DNA of 12,786 nucleotides. Source: Flavobacteriaceae bacterium. GTDB lineage: Bacteria > Bacteroidota > Bacteroidia > Flavobacteriales > Flavobacteriaceae. The stretch covers positions 1-12,786 of the forward strand of contig JAQWON010000024.1 in the NCBI GenBank assembly GCA_029245825.1, read 5' to 3'. The translations under genes were made by a program, and so were the position numbers. The notes beneath the pieces were generated by a model. That model saw only the letters and a program-made list of their open reading frames with translations, ran no database searches and was not told the origin of the DNA. Positions 1 through 7,689 of this stretch are shown piece by piece; the first letter of the stretch is position 1, and every line of letters starts with the position of its first letter.

Positions 1-24
1 AATTACATTTAAAAAAAAATACTT

Positions 25-666
25 TTGAAAAATATTCATAATTATTTTCCTAATTTAAACAACCATCAGATCAAAAAATTTAATGAGTTATTACCAATTT
101 ACAGTGAGTTAAATAGTAAGGTAAATTTAATTTCAAGAAAAGACATGAAAAATTTTTACACACATCATGTTTTGCACTCATTAAGTATAGCAAAGTTCAA
201 AGATTTTATACCCGGAACAAGAGTTTTAGATTTGGGAACTGGAGGAGGTTTTCCAGGTATACCATTGGCTATTTTTTTTCCTAAAGTAAATTTTTATCTA
301 ATAGATGGAGTCGGTAAAAAAATAGATTCTGTCAATAGGATAATAAAAAAACTGGATCTTAAAAATGTTGTTGCGAAAAAAGTTAGAGCTGAAGATTTTA
401 ACGAAATTGTTGATTTTGTTACAGTTAGAGCTGTTTCAAAGATTAAGATTTTTTTGCCCTGGATTAAAAAAAATTTTTCGCCTAATAATTTGCGATCTAT
501 TGAGAGGGGTTTAATTTGTTTAAAAGGTGGTAACCTTTTTGATGAAATATCTGGATTTTCAAATATAGATTTGGTTAATTTAAGTAAATATTTCGATGAG
601 GAATTTTTTGAAACAAAAAAACTAATTTATATTCCTGCAAAATCATTTATTAATGAATCTTCATAG
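25..666 (+). CDS. rsmG: 16S rRNA (guanine-N7) methyltransferase RsmG (GidB)
   Basis: RsmG transfers a methyl group from SAM to N7 of a guanosine in the 530 loop of 16S rRNA (G527 in E. coli). The 213-residue length is normal. The SAM-binding motif I is clear: VLDLGTGGGFPGIPLA at residues 67-82, followed by the acidic strand end YLID at 91-94. Upstream are the family-typical NLISRKD (34-40) and HHVLHSLSIA (47-56), and VRAVSK (134-139) follows in the catalytic half. The start is TTG at 25. An in-frame stop lies at 10-12, and the next ATG (codon 41) would remove the conserved NLISRKD block. The N-terminal NYFPNL segment aligns with the usual beginning of Bacteroidota RsmG, so TTG is the best available start. 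The gene is convergent with pruA, with only 16 bases between the stops. Function is certain; the start is less so. Confidence 0.95.
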   Translation: MKNIHNYFPNLNNHQIKKFNELLPIYSELNSKVNLISRKDMKNFYTHHVLHSLSIAKFKDFIPGTRVLDLGTGGGFPGIPLAIFFPKVNFYLIDGVGKKIDSVNRIIKKLDLKNVVAKKVRAEDFNEIVDFVTVRAVSKIKIFLPWIKKNFSPNNLRSIERGLICLKGGNLFDEISGFSNIDLVNLSKYFDEEFFETKKLIYIPAKSFINESS

Positions 667-682
667 AAGATTAAATTAAGAT

Positions 683-2308
683 TTATCCTAAAAATGGATA
701 CTTGTAACTTTCCGGTGGAACAAAAACTTCTTTAATAAGTCTTGGAGAAACCCATCTAAGAAGATTATAAATTGATCCAGCTTTATCTTTAGTTCCAGAT
801 GCTCTAGACCCTCCAAAGGGCTGTTTTCCAACAACAGCTCCTGTAGGCTTGTCATTTATATAAAAGTTTCCAGCGCTATTTTCTAGAGCTTTTAACGCCT
901 CATCTATAGCATAGCGATCTTGCGAAAAAACTGCTCCAGTTAAAGCGTAGGATGAAGTTTTATCAACTAAATTAAGAGTGTCAAACCATTTAGAATCTTC
1001 GTATACGTATACTGTAACTAGAGGGCCAAATAGTTCCTTTTGCATTGAAAAATATTTGGGGTTAGTAGTTTTAACTAAAGTTGGATGAATAAAATATCCT
1101 TTGCTATCATCATATTTTCCTCCAAATATAATATCGGCATCATTATCCTTTTTTATTTTATCAATTGCATCTTTTAAACGATTAAATGCATCTTTGTGAA
1201 TTAGGGCAGTTATAAAATTTTGAAAATTTTCAGGTGAACCAATTTTTAAAATATCCATTTCTGATTTTACACTTTCTATTGTTTCTTCAGCAATTGATTT
1301 TGGCAGATAAACTCTAGATGCAGCAGAGCATTTTTGTCCTTGAAATTCAAAAGCTCCTCGAACAATCGCCGTACTTAATGCTTTAATATTTGCAGAGGGG
1401 TGAGCTACAATAAAATCTTTCCCTCCAGTTTCTCCAACTATTCTTGGATATGAATTATACTTTTCTATGTTATCACCAATTTTTTTCCATAATTTTTTAA
1501 AAACATCTGTTGAACCTGTAAAGTGAAGTCCAGAAAAGTATTTTGATTTTAGCACTTCATTTGAAATCATTTCGGGATCTCCAAAAACAGCATTTATAAC
1601 ACCTTTCGGAAGACCAGCTTCTTCAAAAACCTTAATTATTACTTTAGAAGAATAAACTTGATAATCACTAGGCTTCCACACAACAACATTGCCCATCATA
1701 GCTGCACTAGCACATAGATTACCAGCAATTGCAGTAAAATTAAATGGACTTATAGCATAAACAAATCCTTCGAGAGGCCTGTAACTTAGACGATTCCAGA
1801 CTTTGCTATCTGATTCTGGTTGTTTTCCGTAGATTTCCTGCATATAATAAACGTTATATCTTAAAAAATCTATTAATTCACATGCTGCATCAATTTCAGC
1901 TTGATGAATTGTTTTAGATTGACACAACATAGTTGAAGCATTGATTTCATCCCTATATGGACCAGATATAAGTTCAGCAGCTTTGAGAAAAATTGATGCT
2001 CTGGATGACCATGACATTGAACTCCATTTTTGCTTAGCATTTAGAGCAGAGTTAATAGCGTCTCTAACGTTTTGATTATTTGCTCTATGATATAATCCAA
2101 TTTTATGGTTATGATCATGAGGAGGTGTAATAATTGCTGTTTCTTCTGTTTTAATATGTTCTCCATTAATCCACAAAGGAATTTCAACAGAACTATTGTA
2201 TAGTTCTTCATATTTCTTCAAAACAGATTTTTTTTCTGAACTTCCAGGAGAATAATTTAATATTCCCTCGTTTTTTGGATATGGTACTTTAAAAGAGCTA
2301 TTTGACAT
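683..2308 (-). CDS. pruA: L-glutamate gamma-semialdehyde (1-pyrroline-5-carboxylate) dehydrogenase
   Basis: This NAD+-dependent aldehyde dehydrogenase oxidises glutamate-gamma-semialdehyde to glutamate, the second step of proline catabolism, in the cytoplasm. At 541 residues it is the stand-alone ALDH4 type, without a proline dehydrogenase domain. Visible landmarks are SPFNFTAIAGNL (187-198) at the cofactor fold, HFTGST (262-267), the general-base glutamate in VGETGGK (E293), the catalytic cysteine in GQKCSAAS (C327), KELFGPL (424-430) and the C-terminal QPFGGSRASGTKDKAG (496-511). The ATG at 2306-2308 gives the usual length. The upstream neighbour on the same strand, the plug-protein gene, ends 65 bases away. 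A TAnnTTTG box just before the start suggests a separate promoter. No proline dehydrogenase (putA/prodh) gene is in the window. Confidence 0.96.
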   Translation of the reverse strand: MSNSSFKVPYPKNEGILNYSPGSSEKKSVLKKYEELYNSSVEIPLWINGEHIKTEETAIITPPHDHNHKIGLYHRANNQNVRDAINSALNAKQKWSSMSWSSRASIFLKAAELISGPYRDEINASTMLCQSKTIHQAEIDAACELIDFLRYNVYYMQEIYGKQPESDSKVWNRLSYRPLEGFVYAISPFNFTAIAGNLCASAAMMGNVVVWKPSDYQVYSSKVIIKVFEEAGLPKGVINAVFGDPEMISNEVLKSKYFSGLHFTGSTDVFKKLWKKIGDNIEKYNSYPRIVGETGGKDFIVAHPSANIKALSTAIVRGAFEFQGQKCSAASRVYLPKSIAEETIESVKSEMDILKIGSPENFQNFITALIHKDAFNRLKDAIDKIKKDNDADIIFGGKYDDSKGYFIHPTLVKTTNPKYFSMQKELFGPLVTVYVYEDSKWFDTLNLVDKTSSYALTGAVFSQDRYAIDEALKALENSAGNFYINDKPTGAVVGKQPFGGSRASGTKDKAGSIYNLLRWVSPRLIKEVFVPPESYKYPFLG

Positions 2309-2322
2309 CTTTATTATTTTTT

Positions 2323-2330
2323 CAAATTTA
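2323..2330 (-). promoter_or_regulatory. Candidate -7 promoter box for pruA
   Basis: Read on the minus strand, these bases are TAAATTTG, an exact match to the Bacteroidota sigma-ABfr -7 consensus TAnnTTTG. The box lies 14 bases upstream of the pruA ATG, so the leader would be only about 8-10 bases. No TTG is present at the expected -33 position. The match is real, but the short leader and missing -33 element keep confidence low in such AT-rich DNA. Confidence 0.3.
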
Positions 2331-2373
2331 TAAAATTCAATTAACTAAATCTTCTATTAATATTTTAAAAAAA

Positions 2374-3621
2374 TTAATCGACTATTTCAAAAGAGGAAGA
2401 TTTTCCAACACCAACAAGAGAATCGTATCGATCTCCAAATTTCTTGTAATAAACTAGAATCAGATAATTATTTTCTGTCAATGCATGGTTTCCTGAAATA
2501 CTGTTTATTGATAATTTTTTAGAATCTTTTTCAACAAATTTATAATTATAAAAGCCTTGCTTTAAAAGCAATATTCCTTCATATATCTCAAGGGACGGAT
2601 TATATATCATTCGATTCTCTTCTCCAAGCACATAATTATTAAACTTTCCGTAAATATAGACCTCCTTTTTATTTATAGATCTTGGCATAGCAAGACTGAA
2701 ATGAACCCAACTATAGTCTGCCTCATAATCACTTAATTGAGTCCCCTGAATTGTTCTAATTAAAAAATTACCGTTTATATCTGGAGCAAAACCATAAGGT
2801 AAATTTTTTCTGAAAGGACTAGTATATAAATATGTTTCATAGAGTCTATTAAGATTAACATAACTTATACCATTTCCATTAATCCTTATATCCTTGGTAT
2901 CAAAAAAAAAGTATTCATTACCACCTTCAAATAAGCTTTTATTGTCATAACTATATTCTAGTCTATTTCCGCTTATAAATTGAGGTTTTTGACCTGTTTT
3001 AATAGTTGACCATTGTTCATTTTTGAGAATTACAACGTTCAATAAATTTTCTGGATCTCTGAAAGGTATATTTGATTTTGGAATAATTGAAAAGTGAATA
3101 CTCTGATGAGTATCATAGTAGTCCATTTCTCTTGATCTGAAAACTTTAGAAGAAACAATAGCAGTATCGTTGTTAATGAGAAATGTCCTTGAAAATAATA
3201 GCTGATCTAATTCATCATAAATTTCTATCATGTAATTACCAGGTAATTTAAAATTTGTATTTGAATTTGGAAGCTCTAATTTGTAATGAGTATATGGCTG
3301 AAGTGTATTAAATGAATTTTGATAATTTTCAATTCTAATATTATCAAAACCATCAATATATTCAGATTTAAAGAGATCTGATTTTTTCCAATCATGATTG
3401 TAATAATTAATCTTATAATAGTAGTCTTTTTCATCACCATTTAAGTCATCAAATTCTAAAAAGACAGATTGCCCAAAAAAAATAATTGGAAATTGGTTTA
3501 GTTCATCGGCTCCCTTAAAAACAATTGACTTTATATTTGATGGTCCTGCTAGTTCTTCAGCAAATTGAGCATATGTAAAGAGTATTGTAAAAAAATAAAT
3601 TAAGAATGTTTTATAAAACAT
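2374..3621 (-). CDS. Type IX secretion system plug protein (DUF5103 family)
   Basis: This is a predicted exported protein of 415 residues. Residues 1-18 form a Sec signal peptide (MFYKTF, a hydrophobic run, then FTYA before Q19). The body is beta-rich and shows the conserved blocks I associate with DUF5103 proteins: YYKINYYNHDW near residue 68-78, FVEKD, and near the C terminus ISGNHALTENNYLILVYY (375-392) followed by RYDSLVGV (398-405). The segment around 319-363 (VYIYGKFNNY ... GFYNYKFV) resembles an immunoglobulin-like E-set or glycogen-binding fold. The family was renamed after the Plug subunit seen bound to the periplasmic opening of the giant T9SS translocon barrel SprA in Flavobacterium johnsoniae. 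By that family knowledge the protein would close the idle pore. No other T9SS gene is in the window. The assignment is from memory of family motifs. Confidence 0.8.
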   Translation of the reverse strand: MFYKTFLIYFFTILFTYAQFAEELAGPSNIKSIVFKGADELNQFPIIFFGQSVFLEFDDLNGDEKDYYYKINYYNHDWKKSDLFKSEYIDGFDNIRIENYQNSFNTLQPYTHYKLELPNSNTNFKLPGNYMIEIYDELDQLLFSRTFLINNDTAIVSSKVFRSREMDYYDTHQSIHFSIIPKSNIPFRDPENLLNVVILKNEQWSTIKTGQKPQFISGNRLEYSYDNKSLFEGGNEYFFFDTKDIRINGNGISYVNLNRLYETYLYTSPFRKNLPYGFAPDINGNFLIRTIQGTQLSDYEADYSWVHFSLAMPRSINKKEVYIYGKFNNYVLGEENRMIYNPSLEIYEGILLLKQGFYNYKFVEKDSKKLSINSISGNHALTENNYLILVYYKKFGDRYDSLVGVGKSSSFEIVD

Positions 3622-3652
3622 ATTTGTAAAGTTAAAAAACTAAACCGGTAAA

Positions 3653-3682
3653 ATAAGATTTATCAAAACATTAAAATCTTAT
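3653..3682. repeat. Perfect 9-bp inverted repeat in the divergent plug/nqrA intergenic region
   Basis: The arms ATAAGATTT (3653-3661) and AAATCTTAT (3674-3682) are exact reverse complements separated by 12 bases (3662-3673). The repeat lies 32-61 bases upstream of the plug-gene ATG and 43-72 bases upstream of the nqrA -7 box. That is a suitable position for a dimeric regulator acting on either gene. Neither side has a T-tract in a terminator context, so an operator is more likely than a terminator. It could also be chance, given the low GC content. Confidence 0.35.
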
Positions 3683-3724
3683 AAAAATTAAACCAATTTA
3701 CTATAAACAATTCTTCATAATTAG

Positions 3725-3732
3725 TACATTTG
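3725..3732 (+). promoter_or_regulatory. Candidate -7 promoter box of the nqrABCDEF-apbE operon
   Basis: TACATTTG matches the Bacteroidota -7 consensus TAnnTTTG exactly. It lies 23 bases upstream of the nqrA ATG, so a start site near 3737-3740 would give a leader of about 16-19 bases, typical for this phylum. I see no clear TTG at the -33 position. There is no Shine-Dalgarno sequence before nqrA. This is the best promoter candidate for the whole NQR operon, because every later gap is 21 bases or less. Confidence 0.5.
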
Positions 3733-3755
3733 TATCGTTTTTACAAGTCAACTAA

Positions 3756-5111
3756 ATGACAAAGGATATTAGAATATCTAAAGGAGCAAAAGTAAACATT
3801 AAAGGAAGTGCTGAAAAAATTTTAACGGACATTTCGTCTACAGACTCGTGTGCTATCAAGCCCGGAAATTTTTTCAATTTTAATCCAAAAATGCTTGTTA
3901 AAGAAGGAGCAGAAGTTAGTATAGGAACTCCTATCTGTTTTGAAAAAAATGACTCCAGAGTAATTCTTGTCTCTCCTGTTTTTGGGACTGTAAAAAAAAT
4001 CATAAGAGGAGATAGAAGGAAAATCCTGGAAATACTTATAGAACCTAATTCTTCCAACAAAAAAATTTCTCATAAAGTTGAGAAGATTGATTCTCTTAGT
4101 CCTGAGAAAATAAAAAATTTTTTATTAAAAACTGGAAGTTGGCCTTTCATTAGACAAAGGCCTTTTAATGTTTTAGCAGATCCAGATATAATTCCTAAGT
4201 CAATTCACATATCTACTATTAGTTCAGTCCCTCTAGGAGTTGATTATGATTTTATTTTAAAAAATAATAAGGAAGATTTTCAATTAGGCATAAATATACT
4301 AAACATTTTGTTGCCTGGTAAGGTAAACTTATTTGTTGATAAAGACTTTCAAGGGTTTTTTTCAAAAATAGAAAATGCAAATATCTTCCGTGTTTCTGGC
4401 CCTCATCCTTCAGGTAATGTAAGCGTACAAATTCAAAAAACTAATCCTATAAATTTCGGCGAAAAGGTTTGGGTTATTCGTCCTGAAGACATTGTAAATA
4501 TCGCTATTTTGTTTTCTACTGGAATTTACAGTTGTAAAAGAACTCTAGCTATTTCAGGATCCTCTGTATTAAACCCTCAATATTTTAAGACAACTATAGG
4601 TTCAGATTTGTCTTCAATATTAAAAAAATTAAATATTGATTTGACTATACAAAATCGTTATATAAATGGTGATGTTTTTTCAGGAATTGAAGTTCAACAA
4701 GATGGACACATTGATTTCTATAATAATTTAGTTTCAATTATACCTGAGGGAAATAAACATCGTTTTTTTGGATGGCTTCCTTTTTTTTATAATAAAATTC
4801 CGAGTTTATCAAGAACTTCTCTTTCATGGCTTTTTGGTAGAAAAGGATATAAAGTAGATACCAATTTAAACGGTGAAGAAAGAGCCCTTGTTGTTACTGG
4901 TGAAATGGAAAAGGTTTTCCCAATGGATATTTATCCAATGCAGTTAATTAAAGCCTGTATGGCTGGAGATGTTGAAAAAATGGAAGGTTTAGGGATATAT
5001 GAAGTCATACCAGAAGATTTTGGTTTGATTGATTATTCAAACACTTCAAAAATTGAGGCTCAAGAAATTATTAAGGAAGGTATAGAATTGATGATTAAAG
5101 AAATAGCTTAA
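3756..5111 (+). CDS. nqrA: Na+-translocating NADH:quinone reductase subunit A
   Basis: NqrA is the large cytoplasmic-side subunit of the six-subunit NQR pump. It carries no cofactor of its own and takes part in quinone binding near NqrB. The 451-residue length matches the family (about 446). Visible features are an N-terminal barrel-like region (ISKGAKVNIKG, 7-17), GSWPFIRQRPF (127-137), the GPHPSGNVSVQI block (215-226), a middle segment around 260-310 where the family has its SLBB domain, and a conserved C-terminal portion beginning near FFGWLPF. There are no transmembrane segments, as expected. It is the first gene of the operon, and nqrB begins 5 bases after its stop. Small open frames on the opposite strand here are shadows. 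Confidence 0.97.
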   Translation: MTKDIRISKGAKVNIKGSAEKILTDISSTDSCAIKPGNFFNFNPKMLVKEGAEVSIGTPICFEKNDSRVILVSPVFGTVKKIIRGDRRKILEILIEPNSSNKKISHKVEKIDSLSPEKIKNFLLKTGSWPFIRQRPFNVLADPDIIPKSIHISTISSVPLGVDYDFILKNNKEDFQLGINILNILLPGKVNLFVDKDFQGFFSKIENANIFRVSGPHPSGNVSVQIQKTNPINFGEKVWVIRPEDIVNIAILFSTGIYSCKRTLAISGSSVLNPQYFKTTIGSDLSSILKKLNIDLTIQNRYINGDVFSGIEVQQDGHIDFYNNLVSIIPEGNKHRFFGWLPFFYNKIPSLSRTSLSWLFGRKGYKVDTNLNGEERALVVTGEMEKVFPMDIYPMQLIKACMAGDVEKMEGLGIYEVIPEDFGLIDYSNTSKIEAQEIIKEGIELMIKEIA

Positions 5112-5116
5112 TTAGG

Positions 5117-6274
5117 ATGAAATTTTTACGCAAAAAATTAGATGATTTAAGACACCCATTTCGGAAAGGTGGTAAGTGGGAGAAATTTGCTCCTGCAATA
5201 AATGCATTTGATACATTTTTGTTTGTACCCAGTCATACAACTTTTAAAGGATCCCATATAAGAGATTCTGTAGACCTGAAGAGAACAATGTCTACAGTTA
5301 TTATTGCATTACTACCAGCCTTAATCTATGGTATATATAATTCTGGCTATCAGTATTATTCTCAGTTGGACTTACCATTTACTTTTTTAGATGCTTTTAT
5401 TCATGGTTCATGGAAAATATTACCAATGATTTTTGTTTCTTATTTTGTTGGGCTAACTATTGAATTTATTTTTGCAGTATATAGAGGTCATGAAGTTAAT
5501 GAGGGATATCTCGTTACCGGGTTATTAATTCCAATGATTATGCCAATAGATATTCCTTTGTGGATGGTTGCTATTTCAGTTGCATTTTCTGTGGTAATTG
5601 CAAAAGAAGCATTTGGAGGAACTGGGATGAATATTTTGAATCCTGCGTTAACTGCCAGAGCCTTTGCTTTTTTCGCATATCCAACCTACATGTCCGGTAA
5701 TAAAGTATGGGTTTCGGAAGCCTCAAATGTAGATGCTATTTCTGGGGAAACTATACTTGGATCATTAGCTGCTGGTGAGGAAATAAAATATTCTGTAGCT
5801 GAAATGTTTTATGGATCAATTCCTGGATCAATTGCTGAAACTTCAGTTTTATATATTTTGTTAGGAGCAGTAATTCTAATGTTTACTGGTGTAGGCAGTT
5901 GGAGGATTATGTTATCAGGCATATTAGGGGCTTCATTAGTTGGTTATCTTTTTAATCTTTGGGGCGCTAATGCTTTAATGAGTTTTAGTTGGTTAAATCA
6001 TCTGTTGGTTGGGGGATTTGCTTTTGGAATTGTTTTCATGGCAACAGATCCTGTTACAGCATCTCAAACAAATAAAGGTAAATGGATATATGGTTTTTTA
6101 ATTGGCGTTTTTTGTATTCTGATTAGGGTTTTTAATCCTGCATATCCAGAAGGTGTTTTTCTTGCAATTTTATTAATGAATGTTTTTGCTCCTACTATTG
6201 ATCATTATATAATTGAGGCAAATATTAAAGGAAGAAGAAAAAGATGGAAACAAAACACACCTAAAATTATTTAA
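5117..6274 (+). CDS. nqrB: Na+-translocating NADH:quinone reductase subunit B
   Basis: NqrB is the integral membrane subunit that carries covalent FMN (and riboflavin in studied pumps) and forms much of the Na+ path. Its 385 residues contain many hydrophobic helices. Family signatures include IAKEAFGGTGMNILNPALTA (161-180), FFAYP (185-189), FYGSIPGSIAETS (231-243), GSWRIM (260-265), GGFAFGIVFMATDPVTAS (299-316) and NPAYPEG (340-346). The covalent FMN acceptor should be Thr212 in VDAISGET (205-212). The usual motif for ApbE-dependent flavinylation ends in SGAT, so Ala at the position before Thr is replaced by Glu (codon GAA at 5747-5749). The acceptor Thr itself is kept. The start ATG follows a weak purine run (TTAGG) right after nqrA. 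It is about 30 residues shorter than Vibrio NqrB, mainly at the ends and loops. Confidence 0.97.
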   Translation: MKFLRKKLDDLRHPFRKGGKWEKFAPAINAFDTFLFVPSHTTFKGSHIRDSVDLKRTMSTVIIALLPALIYGIYNSGYQYYSQLDLPFTFLDAFIHGSWKILPMIFVSYFVGLTIEFIFAVYRGHEVNEGYLVTGLLIPMIMPIDIPLWMVAISVAFSVVIAKEAFGGTGMNILNPALTARAFAFFAYPTYMSGNKVWVSEASNVDAISGETILGSLAAGEEIKYSVAEMFYGSIPGSIAETSVLYILLGAVILMFTGVGSWRIMLSGILGASLVGYLFNLWGANALMSFSWLNHLLVGGFAFGIVFMATDPVTASQTNKGKWIYGFLIGVFCILIRVFNPAYPEGVFLAILLMNVFAPTIDHYIIEANIKGRRKRWKQNTPKII

Positions 6275-6275
6275 T

Positions 6276-6989
6276 ATGAACACAGAAAGTAACTCTTATA
6301 CATTTTTATTTGCTGCTTTAATGGTTCTAGTAGTTGCATCAACACTTGCATTTACTGCAAGTAGCCTTAAAGCAAAGCAAGATGAAAATGTTAGAAAAGA
6401 AAAAATGCAAAGTGTTCTAAAAACCATCGGAATAAATACAAGTAGAGATGGGGCTGAAGAATTATACAAAAAACATATTAAAGAAGAAATTTCACTGGAT
6501 CAAGAAGGAAACATTGATAATTCGGTATCAGCTTTTTCAATAAAATTAATCAGAGAAATTAAAAAGCCTCTTTCAGAACAACGTTTCCCGGTCTTTATAG
6601 CACAAGTTAAGGAGGATAAATATTATGTTATACCTTTAAGAGGTTCTGGTCTTTGGGATGCAATCTGGGGTTATGTAGCCTTGAGAGAAGATAAAAAAAC
6701 TATTGAGGGAATTATTTTTGATCATAAAGGAGAAACTGCTGGTCTTGGAGCTGAAATTTCACAGCAGTGGTTCCAAGATCTATTCAAAGAGGAAAAGCTC
6801 TTTGATATTAAGGGTGATTTAGTTGGAATAAATGTCTCTAAAACTAATAATGATCCAAAAAATCTTGACAAGGAAGATCATGAGGTAGATGCAATTTCGG
6901 GAGCTACAATAACTGGTGATGGAGTCTCTGATATGATTCTTGAAAGGACGAGACATTATCTTCCATATTTTAATAAATTAGATATATGA
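6276..6989 (+). CDS. nqrC: Na+-translocating NADH:quinone reductase subunit C
   Basis: NqrC carries a covalent FMN on the periplasmic side of the NQR pump. The protein is 237 residues: one N-terminal membrane helix (about residues 7-26, YTFLFAALMVLVVAS...), then a soluble FMN-binding domain. Conserved motifs are GSGLWDAIWGYVAL (around 123-136), GETAGLGAEI, and the flavinylation site VDAISGATITG, with acceptor Thr211 (codon at 6906-6908) in the classical SGAT context. I chose ATG 6276, one base after the nqrB stop. The frame is open 63 bases further upstream, but that would overlap the nqrB 3' end and add charged, unconserved residues before the membrane helix. The stop overlaps the nqrD start in an ATGA, implying translational coupling. 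Confidence 0.96.
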   Translation: MNTESNSYTFLFAALMVLVVASTLAFTASSLKAKQDENVRKEKMQSVLKTIGINTSRDGAEELYKKHIKEEISLDQEGNIDNSVSAFSIKLIREIKKPLSEQRFPVFIAQVKEDKYYVIPLRGSGLWDAIWGYVALREDKKTIEGIIFDHKGETAGLGAEISQQWFQDLFKEEKLFDIKGDLVGINVSKTNNDPKNLDKEDHEVDAISGATITGDGVSDMILERTRHYLPYFNKLDI

Positions 6990-7687
6990 GTAAAGAGAGC
7001 AATAAATCAATAACCAAAAAGAAGAGTTCATTATTATTTATAAATAAAGAAAGTGAGCCCTTATTTTCAAAAAAAAATCGGGTTTTATTAACCGATCCTT
7101 TAGATGATAATAATCCAATTACTGTTCAAGTTTTAGGAATATGCTCAGCATTGGCAATTACTGTTCAATTAGAACCAGCTGTTGTTATGAGTCTTTCAGT
7201 AGTAGCTGTTATGGGGGCAAGTAATGTCATTGTTTCATTGTTGCGAAATTTAATTCCTAATCGAATTAGAATAATTGTACAGTTAGTGGTAGTAGCTTCA
7301 ATGGTAGTTTTAGTTGATCAAATCCTCAAGGCTTATGCATATGATGTTTACAAAGAGCTCTCTATTTTTATAGGTCTGATTATAACAAATTGTATTGTAA
7401 TGGGACGATTGGAAGCATTTGCTCTTGGGAATAATGTATGGAGATCTTTTCTAGATGGCATAGGAAATGCTGCTGGTTATGGATTAATTCTAATAGTAGT
7501 TGCCTTTTTTAGAGAACTTTTTGGATCTGGAAAACTTTATGGATTCCAGGTAATCCCTGAATCATTTTATGAGTTAGGATATGAAAATAATGGTTTAATG
7601 CTTTTATCTCCTATGGCACTTATAATAGTAGGTATTTATATTTGGTTTCAAAGATCAAAGAATCGTAAACTTATAGAAAAGAATTAG
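6986..7687 (+). CDS. nqrD: Na+-translocating NADH:quinone reductase subunit D
   Basis: NqrD is a membrane subunit that pairs with NqrE in a pseudo-symmetric arrangement. Together they hold an intramembrane iron-sulfur centre through two cysteines each. Those cysteines are present here: C53 in LGICSALAI and C136 in TNCIVMGR. Other signatures are PLDDNNPITVQVLG (38-51), RNLIPNRIRIIVQ (87-99), VDQILKAY (110-117) and FFRELFGSGKLYG (174-186). At 233 residues it is roughly 20-25 longer than the Vibrio protein. The excess is a Lys/Ser/Asn-rich N terminus (residues 1 to about 32) with no internal Met to serve as an alternative start. The ATG overlaps the nqrC stop by 4 bases. Confidence 0.96.
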   Translation: MSKESNKSITKKKSSLLFINKESEPLFSKKNRVLLTDPLDDNNPITVQVLGICSALAITVQLEPAVVMSLSVVAVMGASNVIVSLLRNLIPNRIRIIVQLVVVASMVVLVDQILKAYAYDVYKELSIFIGLIITNCIVMGRLEAFALGNNVWRSFLDGIGNAAGYGLILIVVAFFRELFGSGKLYGFQVIPESFYELGYENNGLMLLSPMALIIVGIYIWFQRSKNRKLIEKN

Positions 7688-7689
7688 AG

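Noticed and set aside
1..24. Possible end of an upstream gene (stop codon at 10-12)
   Set aside because: Only three codons precede the stop, too little to support a coding call.
683..2308. Bifunctional PutA
   Set aside because: The 541-residue protein holds only the aldehyde dehydrogenase part. There is no proline dehydrogenase barrel and no room for one.
2357..2377. AT-only dyad (TTAAT ... ATTAA) between the plug gene and pruA
   Set aside because: It is a short A/T-only stem with a mismatch, in DNA where such matches are common, and it overlaps the plug-gene stop. It is not a credible terminator.
3752..4073. Two minus-strand open frames opposite the start of nqrA (102 and 83 codons)
   Set aside because: They lie wholly inside nqrA, show no family motif, and are explained by the codon use of the real gene.
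6213..6275. Longer nqrC reading frame starting at ATG 6213
   Set aside because: It would overlap nqrB by 62 bases and put an unconserved charged stretch before the membrane helix. ATG 6276, one base after the nqrB stop, fits the family better.
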